12,249 bases of DNA, taken from NCBI GenBank assembly GCA_021852225.1, contig JAJZOA010000224.1, positions 1 through 12,249 on the forward strand, given 5' to 3'. Within the stretch, counting starts at the first letter, position 1; each line of letters opens with the position of its first letter. Of the stretch, positions 1 through 6,503 are shown in pieces. The stretch is from Planctomycetota bacterium. Its GTDB lineage: Bacteria > Planctomycetota > Phycisphaerae > WQYP01. The notes under the pieces are model-generated. The model made no database searches. It was not told where the DNA came from and saw nothing but the letters and a program-made list of their open reading frames with translations. A program made the position numbers and the translations under genes.

Positions 1-23
1 GACGGCCTCATAATTTTAGGGCC
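1..23 (+). repeat. Left terminal inverted repeat (23 bp)
   Basis: This is an exact reverse complement of 249-271, with no mismatch over 23 positions. Outside this block the match ends: bases 24-33 do not pair well with 239-248. Whether it extends to the left cannot be seen because the window starts here. Confidence 0.85.
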
Positions 24-79
24 TTATGCCGACCATTGTTTTGAAAACTGTGATTTTGCAATTTCCTTGCGTCCCACCG

Positions 80-164
80 GCCCCAATGCGGTTCCAGCCA
101 GGCATTCGCCTGCGCTAATTTCCACCGCAGGCGACCTGGAGGCCGCATTCATTCGTTTGGGGGC
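80..164 (+). other. Nested stem-loop inside the MITE-like element
   Basis: Several arms pair in register around one centre: GCCCC 80-84 with GGGGC 160-164, AATGCGG 85-91 with CCGCATT 143-149, CCAGG 98-102 with CCTGG 135-139, and CGCCTGCG 107-114 with CGCAGGCG 126-133, leaving an 11-base loop at 115-125. That is 25 base pairs in four blocks with small internal loops. A second short hairpin, TTCTTAT 196-202 with ATAAGAA 211-217, lies over the promoter. This degree of folding is typical of MITEs and REP-type elements. A functional RNA cannot be excluded. Confidence 0.6.
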
Positions 165-186
165 GTCCGCAGTTCGCTTGAACGGC

Positions 187-215
187 TTGACTTTATTCTT
201 ATTATAGCATATAAG
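187..215 (+). promoter_or_regulatory. Outward-facing sigma70-like promoter within the element
   Basis: A TTGACT -35 hexamer (187-192, 5/6 consensus) and a TATAAG -10 hexamer (210-215, 5/6) are separated by exactly 17 bp. Transcription would start near 222 and run out through the right inverted repeat into the DUF2892 gene at 302 and probably the efflux genes beyond it. It is the best promoter match seen upstream of this operon. The -10 overlaps a small hairpin (196-217). Confidence 0.5.
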
Positions 216-248
216 AATGTAGTGCTTGAATGGGGAGACGGCGCGGGC

Positions 249-271
249 GGCCCTAAAATTATGAGGCCGTC
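249..271 (-). repeat. Right terminal inverted repeat (23 bp)
   Basis: This copy reads GGCCCTAAAATTATGAGG and ends in CCGTC, the exact reverse complement of the left repeat. It lies 30 bp before the first gene and 20 bp before that gene's Shine-Dalgarno site, so the element was inserted, or ends, right in the gene's 5' leader. Confidence 0.85.
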
Positions 272-301
272 ATTCAGGCTCCTTATTTTTGGAGGTATGC
301 A

Positions 302-499
302 ATGACTGTTGAAAATGCTGTACGGGCGGTTGCCGGCACCATGGTCCTAGTCAGTGTAATTTTGGCATTGCTGGTCAACCATTGGTGGCTTTTGCTTACC
401 GCGTTTGTCGGTCTAAACCTGCTTCAATCGGCGTTGACTCATTTTTGTCCAGCGGAATTGCTGTTCAAAAAAATGGGCCTTCGTTGCGCTAATGGCTAA
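302..499 (+). CDS. YgaP-type DUF2892 small inner-membrane protein
   Basis: This 65-residue protein consists almost entirely of two membrane helices (about residues 9-25 and 28-45), followed by the family's typical C-terminal motif with FCP (48-50) and an L-x-KKMG segment. This matches the DUF2892 domain, which also forms the membrane tail of the rhodanese YgaP. Its molecular role alone is not established; from general knowledge, stand-alone copies often sit in front of RND efflux genes in Proteobacteria, as here. The start is supported by GGAGG at 291-295, 6 bases before the ATG. It is the first gene after the inverted-repeat element and would be read from that element's promoter. The family assignment is fairly sure; the function is not. 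Confidence 0.8.
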   Translation: MTVENAVRAVAGTMVLVSVILALLVNHWWLLLTAFVGLNLLQSALTHFCPAELLFKKMGLRCANG

Positions 500-529
500 A
501 CCAGGTGCATCAATGCGACCTGTCGCCAG

Positions 530-619
530 ATGCCTTGGGTGTTCAGGCAGGTTATACTGCCGTTATCCGGGCTGGTGGCCGGTCTTTTCGTCTATTTGCT
601 GGACAACGAACCCGTATAA
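530..619 (+). CDS. Possible micro-ORF with one membrane segment (29 aa)
   Basis: Between the DUF2892 gene and the adaptor gene there is an open frame beginning MPWVFRQVILPL and ending LLDNEPV, with a hydrophobic stretch (about residues 7-24) that could span a membrane. It is in the same frame as the DUF2892 gene, and no stop lies between that gene's stop codon (497-499) and 617-619. No good Shine-Dalgarno site precedes the ATG. It could be a real micro-protein, the remnant of a lost gene, or chance. I do not recognise it. Confidence 0.2.
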   Translation: MPWVFRQVILPLSGLVAGLFVYLLDNEPV

Positions 620-655
620 GGTGACCAATACTGCACAATTTGGGAACCATGCACA

Positions 656-1762
656 ATGAAAAAACCTGGACCGATCACGCATAACCCCGCTTTCACGATC
701 ATTCGTAAACGTGCAGTTGGCGCCCTGCTGCTGGGCATGGTTGTGGTCCTGATGCTCTGGTTCAGCAATTACTGGACCCCAAAAATTCCGCCCCCCGCCG
801 CAACTGCCCCCGCATTGTCACAAAAATATCAGGGGCCGACCATTCCGGTCCGCATGATCAGCGTTCCGGTAAAATTCTTTGCCGTCGGCACAGTCGAGCC
901 TATTGAACCGGTGACCCTGGCCTCCCGCATTTTAGGTAAAGTGATCCTCAGTCGCCTGCATTCCGGCGAGCCGGTCAGTCGAAATGAAATTCTGATTCAA
1001 CTCGACCAGTCCCAGCTTACGGCGCAATTGAATCAGGCGATCGCAGCCCGGTCATTGGCAGAAGTCGAATTGCATCAGGCGACCATTGACTATCGCCGTG
1101 CCGCAGACCTGTTCAAAACCGCCGATGTCACCCAAGCGGGAATGGATATGGCCGACACGCGCCTGGCGGCCGCCAAAGCCCGCCTGGCCAGCACACTGGC
1201 TGTCACGCAAAACGCCCGTACCCAACTGAACTATGCCGCAATCCATTGCCCGATCAACGGCGTGGTCATGGAAAAAAACGTCAATGTGGGCGATACCATC
1301 ATGCCCGGCCAGACACTGGCTACACTTTATTCACCTGGCCGGTTACAACTCACCACGGTCGTGCCGGAGTCATTGCAGCGTCATATCAGCCTCGGCCAGG
1401 CACTGGTCGTGCGGCTTTCCGGATTTCGCAAACCTATCGCGGTGCATGTCCGCCGAATTCTTCCGCGCGTCAGCATACAGACGCGCAGCTTTCTGGTGAA
1501 AGTCGCCGGCACCTTTCCCGCGGGAATATTTCCCGGCATGTTTGGCCGGCTGGAAATTCCCATCCGGCAGGAAAAAGTACTGGTTGTGCCGACCGACGCA
1601 ATCGAAAGAATCGGTCAGTTGGATATGGTCAGAATTATCTCCGGCGGTGCCCCGCAGCGGCAGATCGTTCAACCCGGCCGTCATTTCGGCGACCTGCGGG
1701 AAATTCTTTCCGGCGTAACCGTCGGAGAAAAGCTGGCCGTCAGGGGAAAAGCCCATGGCTGA
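656..1762 (+). CDS. RND efflux periplasmic adaptor (HlyD/AcrA-type membrane fusion protein)
   Basis: This is the periplasmic adaptor that would couple the RND permease encoded just downstream to an outer-membrane channel. The 368-residue protein starts with a cytoplasmic tail and a single membrane anchor (about 20-37), then a Pro/Ala-rich linker (44-54). The first lipoyl/barrel-sandwich half (about 76-118, with EPIEPVTLASRILGKV) is followed by a helical hairpin rich in Ala, Gln and Leu (about 119-190). The second lipoyl half (about 194-228, CPINGVVMEKNVNVGDTI) leads into a beta-barrel (about 229-305) and a membrane-proximal domain to the end. No lipobox cysteine is seen, so it is anchored by the helix rather than by lipid. 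The start has only a weak GGGA at 642-644 plus A645, 10 bases upstream. The stop overlaps the permease start by 8 bp, which implies translational coupling. Substrate cannot be read from the sequence. Confidence 0.88.
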   Translation: MKKPGPITHNPAFTIIRKRAVGALLLGMVVVLMLWFSNYWTPKIPPPAATAPALSQKYQGPTIPVRMISVPVKFFAVGTVEPIEPVTLASRILGKVILSRLHSGEPVSRNEILIQLDQSQLTAQLNQAIAARSLAEVELHQATIDYRRAADLFKTADVTQAGMDMADTRLAAAKARLASTLAVTQNARTQLNYAAIHCPINGVVMEKNVNVGDTIMPGQTLATLYSPGRLQLTTVVPESLQRHISLGQALVVRLSGFRKPIAVHVRRILPRVSIQTRSFLVKVAGTFPAGIFPGMFGRLEIPIRQEKVLVVPTDAIERIGQLDMVRIISGGAPQRQIVQPGRHFGDLREILSGVTVGEKLAVRGKAHG

Positions 1763-4700
1763 TTCCATGCAGAAACCACCCGAATCCGGTCTGCTGCCGC
1801 GCCTGGTCGGTGCGTTCCTGAATTCAAAACTCTCGCTGATATTTATTCTGCTGGCGGTTTTACTGGGTGCCGCCGCGCTGACGCTGACTCCGCGCGAGGA
1901 AAACCCCCAGATTCTGGTCCCCATGATTGATGTCTACGTCCATTTTCCTGGCCATAGCGCCAAAAGCGTTGAACAGCTTGTCACCACACCGCTGGAGCGA
2001 TTGCTTTATCAGATTCACGGTGTGCAATATGTCTATTCCACGAGTCAGCGCGGTCAAGCCATTGTCACTGCCCGGTTCTTTGTCGGGAAGGACGTGCAGC
2101 GCAGCGTCATGAAGGTCTACCGCAAGCTCAACAAACATTTGAATCTTGTGCCGCCCGGCGTGACGGGCTGGGCGGTCAAGCCGGAAACAATAAATAATGT
2201 GCCGATCATCACACTCACGCTTACCAGTAAAACCGCGACACCCGCGGCCCTGACCGACGTGGCACAGGAACTGCTTTCGCGCGTTGCCGCCATTCCGGAG
2301 GTTTCGCGGGCATACCTCGTCGGAGGTCGCCCGCGCGTTGTGTATGTGTATCTGAATGCCGGAAAAATGCGGGCATTTCACGTGACCGCCGTTTCCATTC
2401 GACGGGCGATTGCAGCCGCCAATGTCAGCATTTCCGCTGGCTCTTTCAAACGCAACAATCAGGAATTTCAGGTTCTGGCCGGCACTCCGCTCGCCAACAG
2501 CCGCGAATTGGATCGCCTGGTGGTGGGCGTCTGGCGGCAGCAGCCGGTCTTTCTGCGATCGGTCGCCCGTGTGGTCGATGGCGCTGTGGAAGCGGATTCG
2601 TATGTCATGCATCACTGGGGACCGGCGGCCCATTTTCCTGAAGCCGCCGGCTTTCGCGGTGATGTCATTGGCGGCAGCACGAAAAGCAGAGTCGGACCGG
2701 GTCAGCCGGCTGTCAGTATTGCCATCGCTAAACAGGCTGGCGCCAATGCGGTTTCCATGGCCGATGCGGTTATTTCCCGCGCTAAAAGTCTGGCACCCAC
2801 TCTTATTCCAGCCGACATGCAACTGGTGGTCACACGGAATTATGGTCTGGCTTCCAATGAAAAGGTCAATACTCTGGTGTTCGGTCTGCTGGTCGCCATC
2901 GCCATTGTCGTAGCACTGCTGACCATCGGTCTGGGCTGGCGCGAATCACTGGTGGTGGCGGTGGCCATTCCGGTCGTTTTCGGCTTGACCTTGGCGGTCA
3001 ATCTGCTGCTGGGTTACACGATTAACCGCGTGACGCTTTTCGCGCTTATCCTTTCGCTCGGCCTGTTGGTGGATGACCCGATCGTGGATGTGGAAAATAT
3101 CTCCCGCCATTTCGCCATGGCTGGAAAAGCTACGCGACGCATTGCGTTAGGCGCGGTGACTGAAATTCTTCCGCCGCTGATTGTGGCCACTTTCGCGGTT
3201 ATCCTTTCCTTCGTTCCGATGTTTTTCATAACCGGCATGATGGGGCCTTACATGCGGCCGATGGCCCTGAATGTGCCGGTGGCCATGCTGGCATCACTGC
3301 TCGTGGCGGTCACCATCACACCGTGGCTTAGCTACCATGTTCTTAAGCACAAATGGAAAATCAGTCGCCAGGAAGCGCTGATGGAGGACGCCGACCCGCA
3401 CGCGGTCGCCGTGACAAAAAAGACGCTCCGGTACCGCATTTTCAACCCCCTTCTCGGACCGCTGCTGCGCCACAGACCGTTGCAATGGCTGTTTCTGGCC
3501 GCCGTGGGCGGCGTCACGATTCTTGCCGTGATGCTTCCAGCGGAGCGGCTGGTTCCATTAAAAATGCTTCCATTTGACAATGGCACCGGACTGCTGCTGG
3601 TTGTGCACGAACCGCGCGGCACGACGCTGGAACAGACGAGCGCCGCGGTCCAGGCCCTTGGCCGCTATCTGAAAACACAGCCCGAAGTCGTTGATTTTAC
3701 CAGTTATACGGGCACTGCGGCCCCTATGGACTTCAATGGTCTTGTGCGGCATTATTTTCTGCGCAATAACCCCAATGATGCACAAATTGCCATAGACCTG
3801 GCTGGCAAAGACCGTCGCGCCGTGCAAAGCCATGATATTGCGTTACGCATGCGTAACACCCTTACAGCCATTGCGCACAGATACGGTGCGCGCCTGGCGA
3901 TTGTCGAATCGCCGCCCGGACCGCCCGTGCTTGATTCCATTGTCGCCCAGGTCACCGGGGCACCGGGCGTCCCCTATCGTGAACTGCAGGCCGCCGCGGC
4001 CACCGTGCGCCGCAGGCTGATGCTGGAACCGGATGTCGTGGATACGGATGACAGCGTACAGGCCCGCGAGCGGCGGCTTACATTTATCATTGATCGCGAA
4101 AAGGCGGCGCTTGACGGCGTAACCGCCGCCGACATTGCCCGCACCCTGCAAATCGCGCTGCATGGCTCAAAGGCGGGCCTTATTCACGCCCCCCGCCGCC
4201 GCACGCCGCTGAATATTCTGCTTCGCCTGCCGATCGCCGCGCGTTCCAGCACCGCCATGCTTGACCGGCTGAATGTGGCGGGTGTCGGCGGTCGGCAGAT
4301 ACCACTGATGGAACTCGGCCACTGGCGGCACACCGCCGCCGGTCAGGCAATTTATCATAAAGATTTACATAGACTTGTATATGTATATGCCGATACTGCT
4401 GGACGCCCCCCGGTCAATGCCGTGGTGGACGTGCAGGCCGATCATCTGCCCGACGCCGCCGCGCCCGCGTCCGCCGGCATGAAGCAAGTCGGAGCCGGAT
4501 GGATCCGCCAGGTGCCCGCTCGACCGCTGAGCCACCGGTCCTTTTTTCACAACGGATCAGGAATTGCCTGGCAATTAAAGCCTGGAATTCATGTTAATTT
4601 CGCCGGTGAAGGCGAATTGCGCATTACCGAACATGTCTTCCGGGACCTGGGGATCGCCTTTGGCGCGGCCATGATCGGCATTTATGTTCTGCTGGTCGCC

Positions 4701-5186
4701 CAGACCGGTACGTTTCTGCTGCCCCTGGTCATTATGCTGGCCATTCCGCTTACAATTCCCGGCGTGATGCCCGGCTTTTTTCTGCTGAATCATATTGATC
4801 CGACCACCGCCGGCGGCTACGCTTCGCCGGTTTTTTTCACCGCCACCGCCATGATCGGCATGATCGCCCTGTCCGGAATCGTGACACGGAATTCCATTAT
4901 TCTGATTGACTTTATACATCGGTCCCTGGCGCGCGGTCTGCCGCTGCATGACGCAATTCTGGAAAGCTGCGTCGTGCGGCTCCGGCCCATTCTGCTGACC
5001 GCGACTGCCGCCATGTTTTCATCCATTCCCATTCTGACGGATCCGGTCTTCAGCGGCCTGGCGTGGGCGCTTATTTTCGGACTTTTCGCATCCACCTTTT
5101 TCACGCTGTTTGTGGTGCCCGTTACGTACTGGATGCTCTTCAATAACAAGCCGGGCCACGGCCTGCCCATGCCCGCTGATGATTGA
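1755..5186 (+). CDS. RND-family efflux permease (AcrB/MdtC-like superfamily)
   Basis: This is a proton-driven inner-membrane pump of 1143 residues, somewhat longer than the usual 1020-1060. TM1 (about 26-44) is followed by a TPREENPQI motif (45-53) typical of the SwrC/AcrB-like group, then the first periplasmic porter region. TM2-TM6 lie at about 373-528, with the proton-relay pair Asp440-Asp441 in TM4 (LGLLVDDPIVDVENI). TM7 (about 575-595) leads to the second porter region, which has the family segment YHKDLHRLVYVYADTAGR, and TM8-TM12 (about 966 to 1133). At the TM10 position where AcrB carries Lys940, this protein has Arg1045 in a GIVTRNSIILIDF motif. Extra length lies mainly in the periplasmic loops. 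It starts within the end of the adaptor gene (ATGGCTGA overlap). No TolC-type gene follows, so the outer-membrane partner must be elsewhere. Substrate is unknown. Confidence 0.92.
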   Translation: MADSMQKPPESGLLPRLVGAFLNSKLSLIFILLAVLLGAAALTLTPREENPQILVPMIDVYVHFPGHSAKSVEQLVTTPLERLLYQIHGVQYVYSTSQRGQAIVTARFFVGKDVQRSVMKVYRKLNKHLNLVPPGVTGWAVKPETINNVPIITLTLTSKTATPAALTDVAQELLSRVAAIPEVSRAYLVGGRPRVVYVYLNAGKMRAFHVTAVSIRRAIAAANVSISAGSFKRNNQEFQVLAGTPLANSRELDRLVVGVWRQQPVFLRSVARVVDGAVEADSYVMHHWGPAAHFPEAAGFRGDVIGGSTKSRVGPGQPAVSIAIAKQAGANAVSMADAVISRAKSLAPTLIPADMQLVVTRNYGLASNEKVNTLVFGLLVAIAIVVALLTIGLGWRESLVVAVAIPVVFGLTLAVNLLLGYTINRVTLFALILSLGLLVDDPIVDVENISRHFAMAGKATRRIALGAVTEILPPLIVATFAVILSFVPMFFITGMMGPYMRPMALNVPVAMLASLLVAVTITPWLSYHVLKHKWKISRQEALMEDADPHAVAVTKKTLRYRIFNPLLGPLLRHRPLQWLFLAAVGGVTILAVMLPAERLVPLKMLPFDNGTGLLLVVHEPRGTTLEQTSAAVQALGRYLKTQPEVVDFTSYTGTAAPMDFNGLVRHYFLRNNPNDAQIAIDLAGKDRRAVQSHDIALRMRNTLTAIAHRYGARLAIVESPPGPPVLDSIVAQVTGAPGVPYRELQAAAATVRRRLMLEPDVVDTDDSVQARERRLTFIIDREKAALDGVTAADIARTLQIALHGSKAGLIHAPRRRTPLNILLRLPIAARSSTAMLDRLNVAGVGGRQIPLMELGHWRHTAAGQAIYHKDLHRLVYVYADTAGRPPVNAVVDVQADHLPDAAAPASAGMKQVGAGWIRQVPARPLSHRSFFHNGSGIAWQLKPGIHVNFAGEGELRITEHVFRDLGIAFGAAMIGIYVLLVAQTGTFLLPLVIMLAIPLTIPGVMPGFFLLNHIDPTTAGGYASPVFFTATAMIGMIALSGIVTRNSIILIDFIHRSLARGLPLHDAILESCVVRLRPILLTATAAMFSSIPILTDPVFSGLAWALIFGLFASTFFTLFVVPVTYWMLFNNKPGHGLPMPADD

Positions 5187-5248
5187 CCGCCCCATGGCGT
5201 TGCTTGGCCGGCCACAAGCCGCCCCCGAACAATGATCCGCGGGCGAAC

Positions 5249-5277
5249 TTGCTACAAATTGCCCCTTTCACTACCAT
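5249..5277 (+). promoter_or_regulatory. Weak candidate promoter before the small membrane protein
   Basis: TTGCTA (5249-5254) and TACCAT (5272-5277) are 17 bp apart, each matching four of six consensus bases. It would start transcription about 20 bases ahead of the gene at 5303. The 116-bp gap after the permease gene holds no terminator with a T-tract, so the next gene could instead be read through from the efflux operon. Confidence 0.25.
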
Positions 5278-5302
5278 AACACCGGTTTTATAGAGGTTTT
5301 CT

Positions 5303-5683
5303 ATGAGCGATTCCATGAACGATTCAATTATTATGTTTGACCCGGCAACCGTTATTCCCGCAGAACCCATTTCGTCGGCCAAACCGGCCATCACCGCGCT
5401 GTTATGGCTTGTCTTCCTGGCCGCTTCCGTGGGTGCGCTGGTCTGGAATATTGATATCCGGCTCCACCTGCTTCCCACCGCGCCGGTGGACATGGTCTGG
5501 CATTTTCTGATACTGGGCTTTTTCCTCCACTGCATGGCCTGTTATCTGGCGGGCGGGGCGATTGCGCTGGCACCGCGGTCCAAACCACTTTTGGGCCTGA
5601 CCGTTCTGGTGCTGGCGGTGAACATTGTATTCACGCTGGCGCTGATTCTTTCCGGACCGGCCACCATCACCTACATTCGCTGA
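5303..5683 (+). CDS. Three-helix hypothetical membrane protein
   Basis: I do not recognise this 126-residue protein. It has a hydrophilic N-terminal tail of about 27 residues and three predicted membrane helices (about 28-50, 64-88 and 95-118), with a short loop containing His55 and a positively charged loop (RSK, 92-94) between helices 2 and 3. There are two cysteines close together in helix 2 (Cys77 and Cys80, as HCMAC). The start is well supported by AGAGG at 5292-5296, 6 bases before the ATG. It follows the RND permease by 116 bp in the same direction and could be an accessory of that pump, but no motif shows this. It is a true gene by start signal, length and composition. Confidence 0.65.
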   Translation: MSDSMNDSIIMFDPATVIPAEPISSAKPAITALLWLVFLAASVGALVWNIDIRLHLLPTAPVDMVWHFLILGFFLHCMACYLAGGAIALAPRSKPLLGLTVLVLAVNIVFTLALILSGPATITYIR

Positions 5684-5701
5684 ATCATGGGTATTGCAAA
5701 T

Positions 5702-5714
5702 CGGCTTTCAGCCG
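5702..5714 (+). other. Short perfect hairpin between the membrane protein and the glycosylase gene
   Basis: CGGCT (5702-5706) and AGCCG (5710-5714) pair across a TTC loop, and flanking GCA and TGC can extend the stem past a 3-base internal loop. There is no T-run after it, so an intrinsic terminator is doubtful. It may attenuate read-through into the next gene or simply be chance. Confidence 0.3.
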
Positions 5715-5758
5715 CAATGCGGCGGGGACCGGCCGCCTGATTCTCCGGAGCCTGCGGC

Positions 5759-6463
5759 ATGAAGGCAACAACATTGAAAGGCCGCTCCCAGCGGAATCTT
5801 CCGCATGTCTTGCTGCGCTATTTCGCCGCCATGCACGACCGCTTCGGCGATCAGCACTGGTGGCCCGCCGATTCCCCGCTGGAAGTCATGGTCGGCGCGG
5901 TGCTGACTCAGAACACCAGTTGGCATGGTGTGAAAAAAGCAATTGTGCGCTTGAAGGCGGCCGAGGTTCTTGATGTCCGATCGTTGTTTGATCTTGGCCC
6001 CGCAGGCATTGCCCCGCTTATTACCCCCGCCGGCTATTTCAATCTTAAAAGCCGGCGGCTGTGGAACCTGATGGCGTGGCTAACACGGAATTTTGATGGC
6101 CAGATCGCGTCGCTTTCCCGTGTTTCCACTGCGGACCTGCGCCGACAGCTTCTCGCCGTTAATGGCATAGGACCCGAAACTGCCGACAGCATTCTGCTTT
6201 ACGCGCTTGGTCGCCCGGTATTTGTGATTGACGCCTATACGCGACGGATTCTGGAGCGCCACCGGTTGGTGCCCGCGGAGGCAACGTATGACGACTTACA
6301 ACAGACCATGGCGCGGCATTTGCCGGAAAGCGTGGAGTTGTTCAACGAATTTCACGCCCAGATAGTGCAAATAGGCAAGCACTACTGTAAGCCGACGCCG
6401 GCCTGCGACGACTGCCCTTTGCGGAAATACCTGCCGAAATACGTTTCTGCCGCAAACAGATAG
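5759..6463 (+). CDS. Endonuclease III-like HhH-GPD DNA glycosylase (COG2231/MagIII-type)
   Basis: This 234-residue base-excision-repair glycosylase belongs to the helix-hairpin-helix-GPD superfamily. The N-terminal block with WWPADSP and GAVLTQNTSW (34-55) is characteristic of the COG2231/MagIII-type branch rather than classical Nth. The HhH motif is VNGIGPETADSI (134-145), followed by the catalytic aspartate Asp158 (VIDAYTRRI). The position equal to catalytic Lys120 of E. coli Nth is Glu140, so it is expected to be a monofunctional glycosylase without AP-lyase activity, perhaps acting on alkylated purines. The cluster region has Cys210, Cys216 and Cys219, but the expected fourth cysteine is Leu225, so the [4Fe-4S] cluster is incomplete or absent. 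The start follows GGAG (5747-5750) by 8 bases. It converges with the GNAT gene, 40 bp away. Confidence 0.85.
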   Translation: MKATTLKGRSQRNLPHVLLRYFAAMHDRFGDQHWWPADSPLEVMVGAVLTQNTSWHGVKKAIVRLKAAEVLDVRSLFDLGPAGIAPLITPAGYFNLKSRRLWNLMAWLTRNFDGQIASLSRVSTADLRRQLLAVNGIGPETADSILLYALGRPVFVIDAYTRRILERHRLVPAEATYDDLQQTMARHLPESVELFNEFHAQIVQIGKHYCKPTPACDDCPLRKYLPKYVSAANR

Positions 6464-6468
6464 GTTCG

Positions 6469-6491
6469 CCATGACTTCGCGACCGTCATGG
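6469..6491. terminator. Hairpin between convergent genes, possible bidirectional terminator
   Basis: CCATGAC (6469-6475) and GTCATGG (6485-6491) form a perfect 7-bp stem with a 9-base loop, in the 40-bp gap where the glycosylase and GNAT genes meet tail to tail. The location suits a shared terminator, but neither strand shows a T-tract after the stem, so this is a weak call. Confidence 0.3.
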
Positions 6492-6503
6492 GACAGTCCG
6501 ACT

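Larger units (their letters stand above)
1..271. mobile_element. MITE-like non-coding element with perfect 23-bp terminal inverted repeats
   Basis: The first 23 bases (beginning GACGGCCTCATAATTTT) are repeated exactly as their reverse complement at 249-271, enclosing 225 bp with no plausible gene. Perfect long terminal inverted repeats around a short, structured, non-coding core are the hallmark of miniature inverted-repeat transposable elements, which are moved by a transposase encoded elsewhere. The interior contains a nested hairpin (80-164) and a rightward promoter (187-215). Because the element begins exactly at base 1, the left repeat may continue outside the window and no target-site duplication can be tested. 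It may also mean that an assembly broke at a repeated sequence. The transposase family is not identifiable. An alternative is a large palindromic repeat unrelated to transposition. Confidence 0.65.

Noticed and set aside
1860..2822. Long minus-strand open frame of 320 codons opposite the permease gene
   Set aside because: It lies entirely within a confidently identified RND permease gene, has low-complexity composition with no family features, and reflects the GC-rich codon pattern of the other strand.
4350..4395. AT-rich stretch inside the permease gene that looks like a promoter
   Set aside because: It encodes the conserved RND segment YHKDLHRLVYVYADTAGR, so the composition is explained by the protein; the hexamers are not well spaced.
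5202..5219. GCTTG/CAAGC palindrome after the permease stop as a terminator
   Set aside because: The stem is only 5 bp with an internal GGCCGGCC palindrome and no T-tract follows.
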